From JAPLJC01 sp963697965 (lineage in GTDB: Bacteria > Desulfobacterota > Desulfobaccia > Desulfobaccales > 0-14-0-80-60-11), in assembly GCA_963697965.1 (NCBI GenBank), contig OY969108.1, positions 620,001 through 684,000 on the forward strand: a stretch of 64,000 nucleotides of DNA, read 5' to 3'. The notes beneath the pieces are model-generated. The model did no database searches. It saw only the letters and a program-made list of their open reading frames with translations, and had not been told where the DNA came from. A program made the translations under genes and the position numbers. How positions within the stretch are numbered: position 1 is the first letter of the stretch; every line of letters begins with the position of its first letter. Of the stretch, positions 50,961 through 61,269 are shown piece by piece.

Positions 50961-52604
50961 ATGACAGCTATCAACTTGCCCCTCACCGGACGCCCGGCCT
51001 GGAAGGCCCTGGAAGCTCACTATCAGCAGGTTCGGGAGCTGCACCTCCGGAAGCTCTTTGGGGACGATCCCGGTCGCGGCGAGCGCATGACTGCTGAGGC
51101 CGTGGGCCTTTACCTCGATTACTCCAAGAATCGCGTCACCGGCGAAACCCTCAAGCTGCTTGTGCAACTGGCCGAGGAATCCGGGCTGCGGGCCCGGATT
51201 GACGCCATGTTCCGGGGAGAAAAGATCAACCTTACGGAACAGCGAGCCGTCCTGCACGTGGCCCTGCGCGCCCCCAAGGGGGCAGTAATCGTCGTGGACG
51301 GCGAGAACGTGGTGCCCCAGGTCCACGCCGTGCTGGACCGGATGGCTAACTTTTCCGACCGCGTCCGCAGCGGCGCCTGGCTGGGCCACACCGGTAAACG
51401 TATTCGGAACGTCATCAATATCGGCATCGGGGGTTCCGACCTGGGGCCGGTGATGGCCTACGAGGCGCTCAAGCACTACAGCGAGCGCGGCCTGACGTGC
51501 CGTTTCGTTTCCAATGTCGATGGCACCGACTTCGCGGAGGCGACCCAGGACCTTGATCCCGGGGAAACCCTCTTCATCATTTCTTCCAAAACCTTTACCA
51601 CGCTGGAGACCATGACCAACGCCCACACGGCCCGCGACTGGTCGCTGGCGGGTCTCGGGGGCGACGCCAAAGCGGTGGCCAGGCATTTTGTGGCGGTTTC
51701 GACGAACGCTGAGGAGGTGTCGAAGTTCGGCATCGATACCGCCAACATGTTCGAGTTCTGGGACTGGGTTGGCGGGCGCTACTCCATGGACTCGGCCATC
51801 GGGCTTTCCACCATGCTGGCCATCGGGCCGGAGAACTTCCGGGCCATGCTGGACGGCTTCCAGCAGATGGATGAGCACTTCCGCACCGCCCCGTTGGCGG
51901 GCAACCTGCCGGCGCTCATGGGCCTTCTGGCCGTCTGGTACAACAACTTTTTCGGCGCCCAGACCGTGGCAGTCTTGCCGTACGAGCAGTATTTGAAACG
52001 CTTTCCGGCCTATCTGCAGCAGCTCACCATGGAGAGCAACGGCAAACACGTCACCCTGGACGGGACCGAGGTCGCTTACCAAACTGGCCCCATCTATTGG
52101 GGCGAGCCTGGGACCAACGGCCAGCACTCTTTCTATCAATTGATCCATCAGGGAACCAGGCTGATCCCCTGCGACTTCATCGCCTTCGTCCAGCCTCTCA
52201 ACCCCCTGGGCCGGCACCATGACATGCTCCTGGCCAATGTCTTTGCCCAGACCGAAGCGCTGGCTTTCGGCAAGACGGCCGAGCAAGTAAAAGCCGAGGG
52301 CACGCCGGATTGGCTCGTACCCCACCGGGTCTTCCAGGGCAACCGCCCCTCCAACACGATCCTCGCCGAGCGCCTGACCCCGGAGGCGCTGGGTAAACTT
52401 GTGGCCCTCTATGAGCACAGCGTCTTCACCCAGGGGACCATCTGGGGCATCAACTCCTTCGACCAGTGGGGGGTCGAGCTAGGCAAGGCCCTGGCCCAGC
52501 GCATTATCCCGGAGCTGGAGAGCCAGGAGGCGCCCCGGCTCGGCCATGATAGTTCAACGAACACCCTGATCCGGCGCTACCGGAAGCTCAAGGGGGCTTC
52601 CTGA
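50961..52604 (+). CDS. pgi: Glucose-6-phosphate isomerase
   Basis: 547 residues, ATG 50961 after GAAGGAGC. Phosphate site NIGIGGSDLGPVMAYEAL, SSKTFTTLETMTN, signature WDWVGGRYSMDSAIGLS, catalytic Glu in QQLTMESNGK, His in PGTNGQHSFYQLIHQGTRLIPCDF, and Lys in WGVELGKALAQ. Eukaryote/proteobacterial-type length. Interconverts glucose and fructose 6-phosphates, feeding glycogen-derived carbon to glycolysis or the reverse. Confidence 0.97.
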   Translation: MTAINLPLTGRPAWKALEAHYQQVRELHLRKLFGDDPGRGERMTAEAVGLYLDYSKNRVTGETLKLLVQLAEESGLRARIDAMFRGEKINLTEQRAVLHVALRAPKGAVIVVDGENVVPQVHAVLDRMANFSDRVRSGAWLGHTGKRIRNVINIGIGGSDLGPVMAYEALKHYSERGLTCRFVSNVDGTDFAEATQDLDPGETLFIISSKTFTTLETMTNAHTARDWSLAGLGGDAKAVARHFVAVSTNAEEVSKFGIDTANMFEFWDWVGGRYSMDSAIGLSTMLAIGPENFRAMLDGFQQMDEHFRTAPLAGNLPALMGLLAVWYNNFFGAQTVAVLPYEQYLKRFPAYLQQLTMESNGKHVTLDGTEVAYQTGPIYWGEPGTNGQHSFYQLIHQGTRLIPCDFIAFVQPLNPLGRHHDMLLANVFAQTEALAFGKTAEQVKAEGTPDWLVPHRVFQGNRPSNTILAERLTPEALGKLVALYEHSVFTQGTIWGINSFDQWGVELGKALAQRIIPELESQEAPRLGHDSSTNTLIRRYRKLKGAS

Positions 52605-52908
52605 TAACAGATAGTGAGCAGTGAGCAGTAAAGGCAGGGGATAGGGGTCAGGGACCAGTTTTCGGCGGCGACATTCAAGGTAGCCGCAGGCTTTAGCCTG
52701 CGCCGGTTTCCATAGGGCGGCCTGTGGCCGCCGCAATTCTTTCGGTTCTAGCAAGGGTGGCCCCGTGGAAGACCTTCGCAAAAAACGTTTTGGATTGTCC
52801 AGGCGGGTGGGAATCGCCACCGATCACGGCTAGGGTTTGGTTTGAAGGAAGGGCTGGCGGCCTTTTCCCTTTCCCATCATCACTTAATGCTTTTTGGGTC
52901 TGTTGGGC
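52605..52908. other. Convergent gap pgi/zwf filled with repeats
   Basis: About 300 bases. It begins with GTGAGCAGTGAGCAG heptamer-type repeats (reverse of those near 369-397), then REP elements at 52680-52732. The frames seen here have no protein features. Confidence 0.5.
52680..52732 (+). repeat. REP family A copy 3 plus a second REP palindrome
   Basis: GTAGCC with GCAGGC-TTTA-GCCTGC at 52680-52703, then ATAG followed by a perfect 7-bp stem GGCGGCC, loop TGT, at 52716-52732. Two REPs 10 bases apart form a compound (BIME-like) unit. Confidence 0.75.
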
Positions 52909-54276
52909 CTATCCGGTCACTAGCGGGTTATTCCAACCTCCGGGGGGTGATACTCGCTGGTCGACCTCGCCAGGCCCCCAGGTATTGGGCTCGTATTCCG
53001 AGACCGGGGCGGCAGCCTTCAGCACCGGGTCAACGATGCGCCAGGCCTCTTCCACATAGTCCTCCCGGGCAAACAGGGTGGGGTCTCCCGCCATGGCATC
53101 CCCCAGCACCCGTTCGTAGGCATCGTCAGGCTGAGATTCGCTGCCCGCGATCATCTCCACCGATTGCCCGACCATCTCATCACCCGGGGCCATAACCATC
53201 ATGCCCAGGGCGATGGTGACCGCTGGATTGACCCGCAACCGCAGGTAATTGGACTCGAGAGTGGCAGGAAACAGCTTCAGGGGCTTTCGGAGCCGCACTA
53301 TTATTTCCGTACAGGTCACAGGCAAGCACTTACCGGCCCGGATAAAGAAGGGGACTCCCTGCCAGCGCCACGAATTAACCTCCAGCTTCAAGGCGGCAAA
53401 GGTCTCCACCTGGGAATCCGGAGCCACCCCCTTCTCCTCCCGGTAGCCCCGGAACTGGCCGCGGACAAGGTTCTTCACATCCAGCGGTGGAATCGCCTTC
53501 AGGACTTTGACTTTTTCATCCCGGAGGGAATCGCTGTCCATCCTGCCCGGAGGCTCCATGGCCAGGTTGGTCATGATCTGGAACAGATGATTCTCGACCA
53601 CGTCGCGGATTGCCCCCGTTTCTTCGTAGAATCCTCCTCGGCCCTGGACCCCGAAGTTCTCTGCCATGGTGATCTGCATGCTCTCCACGTGATTGCAGTT
53701 CCAGAAAGGTTCAAGAAAGGCATTGGCGAATCGGAAGAAGAACATGTTTTGGACCGGTCTCTTCCCGAGGTAATGGTCAATACGGAAGATCGCGGTCTCG
53801 TCGAAGGTTCCGAGCAGGGTCCGGTTCAGGCCTTGGGCTGAGGCGAGGTCTCTTCCGAAAGGCTTTTCGATGATGACCCGGCCACCCCGGGTGCAGCCCG
53901 ACTTCCCGAGCTGTCCCACGACCACTGCGAACATTTTAGGTGGGATAGCCATGTAATAAGCGGGCCGCTGGGCAGCGCCGAGTTCATGGCAAAGCGCCTG
54001 ATACGTGGCAGGGTCGGTATCGTCGCCGCGCACATAGCGCATTAAACCGCTCAGTTTATCGAAGGCGGCGGGATCGAGTCCCCCATGTTTTTCAACGCTG
54101 TCCTTCGCCCGGGCCCGGAGTTCATCGACGTCCTTGGCGGACCTGGCCACCCCGATGACTGGCACGTTGAGGCGGCCGCGTTTGACCAACCCTTGCAGCG
54201 CCGGGAAGATTTTCTTATAGGCGAGATCACCCGTCGCACCAAAGAAAACGAAAGCATCGGAATGCGGGATGCCCAT
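52909..54276 (-). CDS. zwf: Glucose-6-phosphate 1-dehydrogenase
   Basis: 455 residues from ATG 54276 (MGIPHSDAFVFFGATGDLAYKKIFPALQGL), with ATGAGGAGAAAA upstream. The frame stays open further, but that part overlaps the 6PGDH gene. Nucleotide loop GATGDLAYKK, active-site IFRIDHYLGKRPVQNMFFFRFANAFLEPFWN, and KPFGRDLASAQGLN. Oxidises glucose 6-phosphate to the lactone, making NADPH (or NADH). It lies 10 bases after the 6PGDH gene on the same strand. Reading convergently with pgi, it completes an oxidative pentose-phosphate branch. Confidence 0.96.
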   Translation of the reverse strand: MGIPHSDAFVFFGATGDLAYKKIFPALQGLVKRGRLNVPVIGVARSAKDVDELRARAKDSVEKHGGLDPAAFDKLSGLMRYVRGDDTDPATYQALCHELGAAQRPAYYMAIPPKMFAVVVGQLGKSGCTRGGRVIIEKPFGRDLASAQGLNRTLLGTFDETAIFRIDHYLGKRPVQNMFFFRFANAFLEPFWNCNHVESMQITMAENFGVQGRGGFYEETGAIRDVVENHLFQIMTNLAMEPPGRMDSDSLRDEKVKVLKAIPPLDVKNLVRGQFRGYREEKGVAPDSQVETFAALKLEVNSWRWQGVPFFIRAGKCLPVTCTEIIVRLRKPLKLFPATLESNYLRLRVNPAVTIALGMMVMAPGDEMVGQSVEMIAGSESQPDDAYERVLGDAMAGDPTLFAREDYVEEAWRIVDPVLKAAAPVSEYEPNTWGPGEVDQRVSPPGGWNNPLVTG

Positions 54277-54286
54277 GATTTTCTCC

Positions 54287-55306
<1,020 letters not shown>

Positions 55307-55381
55307 AATGGTCTCCTTTACCAAAGTTGGGAAGCGTAGACGACTTACGTTGCGAAGAATTGTTAAATTTAAGAAAACTGG

Positions 55382-55934
55382 TTATCTCGAATAAGTTCGT
55401 TGCTCTCTGAACATCGCATACTGGACCGCAAACCCGAAGGCGCCCAACACCATCATCATAACGAAATCGAGCAGGTTGGCCCCCCTGCCAAAAACCAGGG
55501 CCGGGATATACCAACCCAGGCCGATTACCATTAGGGCTGAGCCGTTAAAAGCGGTGGTCAACATCACCAGGAGGTCCCGGACGAGAAAAAATAGCAACCC
55601 GACGGCCGCCGCCTATAATCCCCAGCAGGATCAGGATCGACTGGGAGGCATTCAAGGCGAGTCCCAGGGAGATCAGAATCGTAGAGCCCAAGGCCGCACC
55701 CAAGACGATGACCCCGATGCTCCACAGAGGGTAGGCAAGCGCGGCCAGGACTACCGCGGCGCCGACGCCGATCGCCAGGGGCATCCAGGAATTGCCGGCG
55801 GGCGTCCAGGAATAGCCGAGCATATACCCATAAATCAAGCCGAAGCAGATTAGAAAAATTCGGAACAGGGGATAGCCATAGAAACAACTGGCGAGGCCGA
55901 CGAGGATGGCCGCCATCCCAAACCATGCATCCAT
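55382..55934 (-). CDS. Multi-pass DUF4203/TMEM198-like membrane protein, frameshifted
   Basis: The N-terminal frame (55545-55934) gives MDAWFGMAAILVGLASCFYGYPLFRIFLICFGLIYGYMLGYSW and LAIGVGAAVVLAALAYPLWSIGVIVLGAALGSTILISLGLAL: Gly-rich hydrophobic helices of the DUF4203/TMEM198 type. After IIGGG it becomes Arg-rich. The other frame continues VGLLFFLVRDLLVMLTTAFNGSALMVIGLG and ends with another helix (to 55382). One extra G in the run at about 55604-55612 accounts for the break; repaired length is 183 residues. Function unknown; next to 6PGDH on the same strand. Confidence 0.7.
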
Positions 55935-56225
55935 AGGAAGATTTCCTTTCCCGTTTTTTCTTTCCGAATATCAACCCCCGGCTTATTTGTTCAGGTCTGT
56001 TTTTCTCCAGAAAGCGGCCTGGCGGGATATCATTGGAAATAGTTCTTGACGCATCTATCCAATACTAATTATGACTTCAGTGGCTGACAAGAGGCGGGGT
56101 CAGGGATGAGCCGTTCTGGTCCCTTTTTTCTCTGGAGTCTTAAGATCCCGGATCGGACATTGTTCCCCGCAAGCTTGCAGCGATTTTTTTAATCATTATC
56201 TTTGTGGCTTAGGAGTTTTGGGTAT

Positions 56226-57146
56226 ATGGGAAACCCTTTGGTCCAACAACCGCTTTTTCCAGAGTTCAAGCCTCTCGGCCTGGAGGATAGGGAAATCCTC
56301 CAGCGGCTTCTGTGGGATTATCAACCGGAAACTTCAGAGTTGACTTTTACCAACCTTTTTATCTGGAAGGATTTCTATAATTTTGCCTGGTCACGGGATG
56401 GCGACTGGCTGGTAATTATTGGCGATTCTCACGACGGCGCCAGGTGGCTGTTTCTACCCATCGGGCCTTCTCCGCGGGTAGAAACCTGCAAAAAACTACT
56501 CCAATGGCTCAAGGAAATAAAAGGGGTCAGGGAGCCCGGGATTGAACGTGCGGATAGCCGGCTGGTAGCAGAGTTGGCTCCTGACTCTCGATTTCTTATC
56601 GAACCGGAAAGGGATCATTGCGACTATGTTTATCGGTCTGAAGACCTTATTCAGCTAACGGGCAACAGGTATCAAGGGCAGCGCAACCATATTCAACATT
56701 TGCAGCGTTTATATCCATTTTCATATGAGCCTCTAGAAGAAAGGCGTATCTCTGCCTGTCTCGAATTGGCGGAAAAATGGTGCGCTCAAAAAAACTGCGC
56801 TGAAGATTTGAGTCTTCAAGGAGAATGGGAGGCTGTAAAAGCGTGTTTGCAAAATTTTCAGGATCTTAACTTGCAAGGCGGGGTGATCCTGATTAATGGC
56901 AATGTTGAAGCCTTCACCTTGGGGGAACTTCTCAATAAAGAAACCGCGGTTGTCCATATCGAGAAGGCCAATCCCCTGATTTCGGGACTATATGCCGCGA
57001 TCAACCGGGAGTTTTGCCGCCATTCCTGGTTCCAGGTGCCATTCGTTAACCGGGAGCAGGATCTGGGGGTGCCGGGGTTGCGAACGGCAAAAATGTCATA
57101 CCACCCCCATCATTTGGTGGAGAAGTTTCTGATCCGACTGAGCTAA
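56226..57146 (+). CDS. DUF2156 family protein (GNAT-fold, phosphatidylglycerol-lysyltransferase-like C-terminal domain)
   Basis: ATG 56226 (MGNPLVQQPLFPEFKPLGLEDREIL) has TTAGGAG upstream; a TTG 24 bases earlier is less likely. 306 residues. Two GNAT-like halves: SELTFTNLFIWKDFYNFAWSRDGDWLVIIG, then YVYRSEDLIQLTGNRYQGQRNHIQHLQRLYPFSYEPL, GGVILINGNVEAFTLGELLNKETAVVHIEKANPLISGLYAAINREFC, and VPFVNREQDLGVPGLRTAKMSYHPHHLVEKF, all DUF2156 signatures. Relatives transfer aminoacyl groups from tRNA to lipids or peptides; this soluble form has no assigned substrate. Confidence 0.88.
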   Translation: MGNPLVQQPLFPEFKPLGLEDREILQRLLWDYQPETSELTFTNLFIWKDFYNFAWSRDGDWLVIIGDSHDGARWLFLPIGPSPRVETCKKLLQWLKEIKGVREPGIERADSRLVAELAPDSRFLIEPERDHCDYVYRSEDLIQLTGNRYQGQRNHIQHLQRLYPFSYEPLEERRISACLELAEKWCAQKNCAEDLSLQGEWEAVKACLQNFQDLNLQGGVILINGNVEAFTLGELLNKETAVVHIEKANPLISGLYAAINREFCRHSWFQVPFVNREQDLGVPGLRTAKMSYHPHHLVEKFLIRLS

Positions 57147-57153
57147 AACCAGA

Positions 57154-57353
57154 TAGTGTGATGCTTAATATTTGCTATGTCTTTCAAAATACGGTTTTTT
57201 TAACCCCCCGTTGAAAAAGGGGGGCAGGGGGGATTTAAAATAACCTCTTGAAATCCCACTAAATCCCCCTTTTCCAAAGGGGGACTTTAGCACCATTGGA
57301 ATTTAGGTTTTCGCTTAATTTAAGGCCATACCATTTACGGAGCACAATACTAG
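57154..57353 (-). mobile_element. MITE-like element, diverged third member, opposite orientation
   Basis: Starts TAGTGTGATGC and ends AATACTAG, the reverse complement of the ends of copies 1 and 2 (CTAGTATT ... GCATCACACTA). Length ~200. The interior differs but keeps long G and C runs (GGGGGGCAGGGGGGATT, AAATCCCCCTTTTCC). No gene inside. Confidence 0.55.
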
Positions 57354-57405
57354 TTCATTTTTTTAAAATCTCTCTCTCAACAATCTTGCAGCAAATTGGG
57401 TTGCT

Positions 57406-58005
57406 ATGAACGCGGTCCGTTACTATCTGGCGCTCATCATGGTGGTCATCCTGGGGCCAGTCCCCCTCTTTTGGCTGCTCATCCACCCCTTCGTCCGCTT
57501 CTGGCGCCGGGTGGGGCCCGGGTGGACTTACGGCGCCGTTGGTTCCTTGTGGGCTTTGGCCATGGCGGGGCTTTTCCTGAAGCGCCACGCCTTCTTGCCC
57601 GTGGAGTTCGGGATCAACTACTATCTCACGGCCCTGGGTCTTGTGCTCCTGGCTGCCTCAACCTGGCTGGGCCTGGTCTGGTTTCACCGCATGAGACTTA
57701 CGACCATTATGGGCCTGCCGGAGCTGGCGCCGGACCGGCACCCCCAACAGCTCATCACCACCGGAGTCTATGCCGTTATCCGCCATCCCCGCTATGTCCA
57801 GTTATACCTGGGCATGTTGGGCAGCGCCCTTATTGCCAACTACCTGGTCCTCTACCTGGTAGCGGCCCTGTGGCTGCCCGCCCTCTATGTCCTGGTGCGG
57901 CTGGAAGAAAAAGAACTGCGGGACCGCTTCGGCGCGGCTTATGACGAATACAGCCGCCGGGTGCCCCGCTTTCTGCCTCGCATCTCCCGCCGTTCCGGCC
58001 TTTAG
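57406..58005 (+). CDS. Isoprenylcysteine/phospholipid methyltransferase-family membrane protein
   Basis: 199 residues, ATG 57406. Five hydrophobic helices followed by the ICMT/PEMT catalytic signature: ITTGVYAVIRHPRYVQLYLGMLGSAL (GxYxxxRHPxY) and LVRLEEKELRDRFGAAYDEYSRRVPRFLPR (EExxLxxxFGxxYxxYxxxVPRxLP). These residues bind SAM and the membrane substrate. In bacteria the substrate may be a lipid, an isoprenoid or a metal-linked compound; it cannot be named. It precedes a metallophosphoesterase and a TVP38 membrane protein on the same strand. Confidence 0.88.
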   Translation: MNAVRYYLALIMVVILGPVPLFWLLIHPFVRFWRRVGPGWTYGAVGSLWALAMAGLFLKRHAFLPVEFGINYYLTALGLVLLAASTWLGLVWFHRMRLTTIMGLPELAPDRHPQQLITTGVYAVIRHPRYVQLYLGMLGSALIANYLVLYLVAALWLPALYVLVRLEEKELRDRFGAAYDEYSRRVPRFLPRISRRSGL

Positions 58006-58098
58006 ATAGCCGGAGTGGACACGCCGCCCCGGGAAGGGTAAAATAATACTGTGGCAGCTTTGTTATTTCCCAGGGCATCCTGAAAGGAAGTTATCTTC

Positions 58099-59334
58099 TT
58101 GCCTGCATTTCCCCACCCGGGCGGTCACACTATGCTAATTCTCGGGGTGAGGTTTGCCACCCTGCGCCTGAGTCTTCTGACCGCGGCGGTGCTCTCCCAA
58201 ATATATCTCTTTCTCCGACTGCGGCTGGCGGTGAGAGGCTGGCGGCAGAGCGCGGCCTGGAAATCCTGGTTCATTGGCGCCGCGGGCGCAGCCATCGCCT
58301 TTCTCTTTGTCATGAACGGCTATATCTTGTTCAGGCCCATCCCCTGGGTGGACCCGCCGGCGGCGATAGAGGTTACCGTCTTCTATCCCGCGGCGGTGTG
58401 GGGCCTGGGGTCGATCTTTTCGGCTCTACTTCTAATTCTGGTCGATTTGCTGGCGGGGTTGGGGCGGGGGGCGGCTCGATTAGGCCGCGGCCCGGCCACC
58501 CGGGGGGATGCCAAAGCCATGAATCCCGCTCGCCGCCGCTTTCTTAAAGCCGGAGTGGGCGGTCTGATTGCCACACCCCTGGCATTTGCAGGATACGGCG
58601 CCACCTATGGCGCTTATGCCTACGAGGTTTGTGAACTCAGCTTGCCTTTCGGTCGTTCTTTGAGGGTGGTTCAACTCAGCGACATCCATGCCGGCATTTT
58701 CATGACCCGGGGAGAGATTCGGCGCATCGTCGATCAGGTTGCGGCGCTACGGCCCGATTTGTTTCTCCTCACCGGGGACTACATCTCCAATTCCATGAAG
58801 TTTCTTCCGGACTGCGTGGAAGAAGTGGCCCGGATCCAGGCGCGCTGCGGCACCTTCGCCGTCATGGGAAATCATGAACACTGGTACGGGGACCCGAGTG
58901 AGATCCTGGCGATGTTCCGGCAACACCGGATCACCTTCCTAGTCAACGCCCATCAGGTAATCCAGGGAGACCAGGGCCCCTTTGCAGTGGCTGGCATAGA
59001 TGACCTCTTCTCCGGGCATCCCTCACTAGCGGGGGCCTTGCACGGGCTGGATGGCGCCATGCCGACGATCCTGCTATCGCACCACCCGGAGATCTTTCCC
59101 GAGGCCGCCGGCCAGGGCATCCCGCTAACCCTGGCGGGCCATTATCATGGGGGTCAAATCAAGTTAAGCCTGCCAGGAGTGGACCTCAGCCTGGCCCACT
59201 TGATGACCCCTTATCCCGAGGGCCTCTACCACCTGAAGGGCTGCCATCTCTATGTCAATCGGGGTATCGGGACTACGTTTACCCCGGTGCGGTTGAACGC
59301 CCGCCCGGAGGTAACCGTGTTTCACCTGACCTGA
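58099..59334 (+). CDS. Membrane-anchored metallophosphoesterase (calcineurin-like)
   Basis: 411 residues from TTG 58099, which has GAAAGGAAG eight bases upstream; ATG 58132 is the alternative. Residues 1-~130 form several helices, then NPARRRFLKAGVGGLIATPLAFAG resembles an internal twin-arginine segment and starts the catalytic part. Metal ligands: QLSDIHAG (D, H), LLTGDYISN, VMGNHEHWYGD (NHE), LSHHPE, and LAGHYHGGQ (GHxHGGQ). Homologous to YkuE/YpbG-type enzymes that act on lipid or nucleotide phosphates, probably on the outer face of the membrane. 17 bases separate it from the TVP38 gene. Confidence 0.9.
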   Translation: MPAFPHPGGHTMLILGVRFATLRLSLLTAAVLSQIYLFLRLRLAVRGWRQSAAWKSWFIGAAGAAIAFLFVMNGYILFRPIPWVDPPAAIEVTVFYPAAVWGLGSIFSALLLILVDLLAGLGRGAARLGRGPATRGDAKAMNPARRRFLKAGVGGLIATPLAFAGYGATYGAYAYEVCELSLPFGRSLRVVQLSDIHAGIFMTRGEIRRIVDQVAALRPDLFLLTGDYISNSMKFLPDCVEEVARIQARCGTFAVMGNHEHWYGDPSEILAMFRQHRITFLVNAHQVIQGDQGPFAVAGIDDLFSGHPSLAGALHGLDGAMPTILLSHHPEIFPEAAGQGIPLTLAGHYHGGQIKLSLPGVDLSLAHLMTPYPEGLYHLKGCHLYVNRGIGTTFTPVRLNARPEVTVFHLT

Positions 59335-59350
59335 GGCAGGAGGTTTAGTC

Positions 59351-60049
59351 ATGCAGGCCGGCAAATTTCGCAGTGCAGCCATAATTAAGGCCGTCCTTCT
59401 GTTAATCTTTATCGCGGCCGCGGTGGCTTTGATCCGGTTTACCGGAGTCCGGGAATTCCTCACCGTGGAAAAGTTGGGGACCCTGCTGGCGACCGCGGGT
59501 ATATGGGGACCTCTGGTCTTTATTCTGATCTATGCCGTGGGGGTCTGCCTGTTCATCCCGGGGACCCTGCTTACCGCCCTGGGGGCAGCCATCTTTGGTC
59601 CCTATTGGGGGTTCGTCTACGTCTGGGTGGCGGCGATGCTGGGCGCGGCGGGCGCCTTCCTCATAGGGCGCTACCTGGGGCGGGAATTCGCCGCCGCCCT
59701 CATCGGCGACCGGCTCAAGAAATACGATGAAGCCGTTGAACGAAACGGCTTTGCCACCGTGCTCTACCTGCGCCTGGTCTATTTCCCCTTTACGCTCATG
59801 AACTTCGGCATGGGGCTGACCGGGGTGCGCTTCCGGGATTACCTCTGGGGCACGGGACTCGGCATTCTGGCGGGAACCTTCATCTTCACCTTCTTCGTGG
59901 GCACTCTCAAGGAGGTCTGGGCCACCGGCCACTGGGCTAACCTCCTGACCTGGAAGGTGTTCTTCTCCCTGGGGCTCTTCGCCTTTTCTTTATTTATTCC
60001 CAAGATCATCAATAAACTGAAATTCTGGCAGGGCCTTAAGAGCGGCTAG
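59351..60049 (+). CDS. TVP38/TMEM64 (DedA-like SNARE-associated) family membrane protein
   Basis: 232 residues, ATG 59351 after GCAGGAGG. About five to six helices, with the family core LFIPGTLLTALGAAIFGPYWGFVYVWVAAMLGAAGAFLIGRYLGREFAAALIGDRLKKYDEAVERNGFATVLYLRLVYFPFTLMNFGMGLTGVRFRDYLWGTGLGILAGTFIFTFFVGTL. The FxPG and GRYLGR/FPF..NF motifs are typical. DedA-superfamily proteins are implicated in lipid flipping and membrane homeostasis. It probably belongs to one unit with the preceding phosphoesterase. Confidence 0.92.
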   Translation: MQAGKFRSAAIIKAVLLLIFIAAAVALIRFTGVREFLTVEKLGTLLATAGIWGPLVFILIYAVGVCLFIPGTLLTALGAAIFGPYWGFVYVWVAAMLGAAGAFLIGRYLGREFAAALIGDRLKKYDEAVERNGFATVLYLRLVYFPFTLMNFGMGLTGVRFRDYLWGTGLGILAGTFIFTFFVGTLKEVWATGHWANLLTWKVFFSLGLFAFSLFIPKIINKLKFWQGLKSG

Positions 60050-60051
60050 CT

Positions 60052-60264
60052 TCAGCAGGGAAGGGCCCCACCGGATTTTTCCCCCTCCAACCGGTTTAAG
60101 ACCGTCACCGGCATTTTGGGCTGCACCTTGTCCTGGACCTCCAGGTTCTTGATCCGAACCACCGGCGCCCGCGGATGATGCCAGCTTAGCCGGTGAGCCA
60201 GGAAAACCAGAATAATTATCCCTATAGCAAGCCACAGAGCTTTCTTACCCCCAGGCAATTTCAC
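60052..60264 (-). CDS. Small membrane-anchored protein (70 aa)
   Basis: MKLPGGKKALWLAIGIIILVFLAHRLSW is one N-terminal helix with a positive inside; the ~40-residue outer part (RIKNLEVQDKVQPKMPVTVLNRLEGEKSGGALPC) has a strand-like character. It is convergent with TVP38, two bases after its stop, and divergent from nothing else within 150 bases. Codons look protein-like. No family recognised. Confidence 0.55.
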   Translation of the reverse strand: MKLPGGKKALWLAIGIIILVFLAHRLSWHHPRAPVVRIKNLEVQDKVQPKMPVTVLNRLEGEKSGGALPC

Positions 60265-60420
60265 TGCTTTGGCCCCCTGTTCTTGCTTGGCTGATTAGAC
60301 TCCGACGGCTCGGCGCCGATGATAGCACAAATTTCAAAGTATTTGTCAGGCGGGAAATAGTTTAGGTGATGGGTTCAGTTTTCGGGGAGCAGACTACTGG
60401 GGAAAATCCGCTGGCCGCCA

Positions 60421-61269
60421 TCAACCGAAACGGCCGGTGATGTAATCCTCGGTCTGCTTATTGGTGGGGGTGGTGAAGATTTTTTGGGTAGTGCCAAACT
60501 CCACGATGCGTCCCTGGTAAAAAAAGGCGGTGTAATCGGAAACCCGGGCGGCCTGCTGCATGTTGTGGGTGACGATGACGATGGTGTAAGTAGCCTTCAG
60601 GCTATTGACCAACTCCTCGATCCTGGCGGTGGCAATGGGGTCGATGGCGGAGGTGGGTTCATCCATCAGCAGGATCTCCGGCTCCACTGCCAGGGCCCGG
60701 GCGATGCAGAGCCGCTGCTGTTGCCCGCCGGAGATGGCGGTGCCCGGCTGGCGCAGGTGATCCTTCACTTCGTCCCAGAGGGCCGCCCGGCTCAAGGCCT
60801 CTTCCACCCGGTCGGCCAGCTCTCCCCGGCTGAGGCGGAAGTGCATCTTGAGGCCGTAGGCCACGTTGTCGAAGATACTCATGGGAAAGGGGGTGGGCTT
60901 CTGGAAGATCATCCCCACCTTGCGGCGCAGTTCCATGAGATCGCAACCCGGGCTGAGGATATTCTCGCCGTCCAGCAGCACCTCGCCGCTGGCCCGCTGG
61001 TCCCCGTAGAGCTCGTAAATGCGGTTGTAGACGCGGATGTGGGTGGACTTGCCGCAGCCGGAAGGGCCGATGATGGCGGTCACCCGGTTGCGGGCGATCT
61101 CCAGGTTGTTGTCGAATAAGGCCTGGTGTTCCCCATAAAAGAATTGCACCTGGCGGGCCGTAATTTTCAGGTCACCCCGGCTGGCGGTCGAGGTTTTTGC
61201 GGGTGCGTCCGCCTGGCTGCTGTCTGCGGCCATGCTGGGTAGAGTCAAGGTACCTAATAGGCTCTTCAT
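60421..61269 (-). CDS. pstB: Phosphate ABC transporter ATP-binding protein PstB
   Basis: 282 residues with a variable ~30-residue N-terminal leader. Walker A GPSGCGKST (in AIIGPSGCGKSTHIRVYNRIYELY), signature ISGGQQQRLCIARALA, Walker B ILLMDEPTSAIDP, and the PstB-typical GMIFQKPTPFPMSIFDNVAYGL. C-terminus EFGTTQKIFTTPTNKQTEDYITGRFG is diagnostic. Energises phosphate import with PstA and PstC. Its start overlaps the pstA stop by four bases (ATGA). Confidence 0.97.
   Translation of the reverse strand: MKSLLGTLTLPSMAADSSQADAPAKTSTASRGDLKITARQVQFFYGEHQALFDNNLEIARNRVTAIIGPSGCGKSTHIRVYNRIYELYGDQRASGEVLLDGENILSPGCDLMELRRKVGMIFQKPTPFPMSIFDNVAYGLKMHFRLSRGELADRVEEALSRAALWDEVKDHLRQPGTAISGGQQQRLCIARALAVEPEILLMDEPTSAIDPIATARIEELVNSLKATYTIVIVTHNMQQAARVSDYTAFFYQGRIVEFGTTQKIFTTPTNKQTEDYITGRFG

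Noticed and set aside
50919..52418. Long minus-strand ORF opposite pgi
   Set aside because: Antisense shadow of a well-conserved isomerase; no motif.
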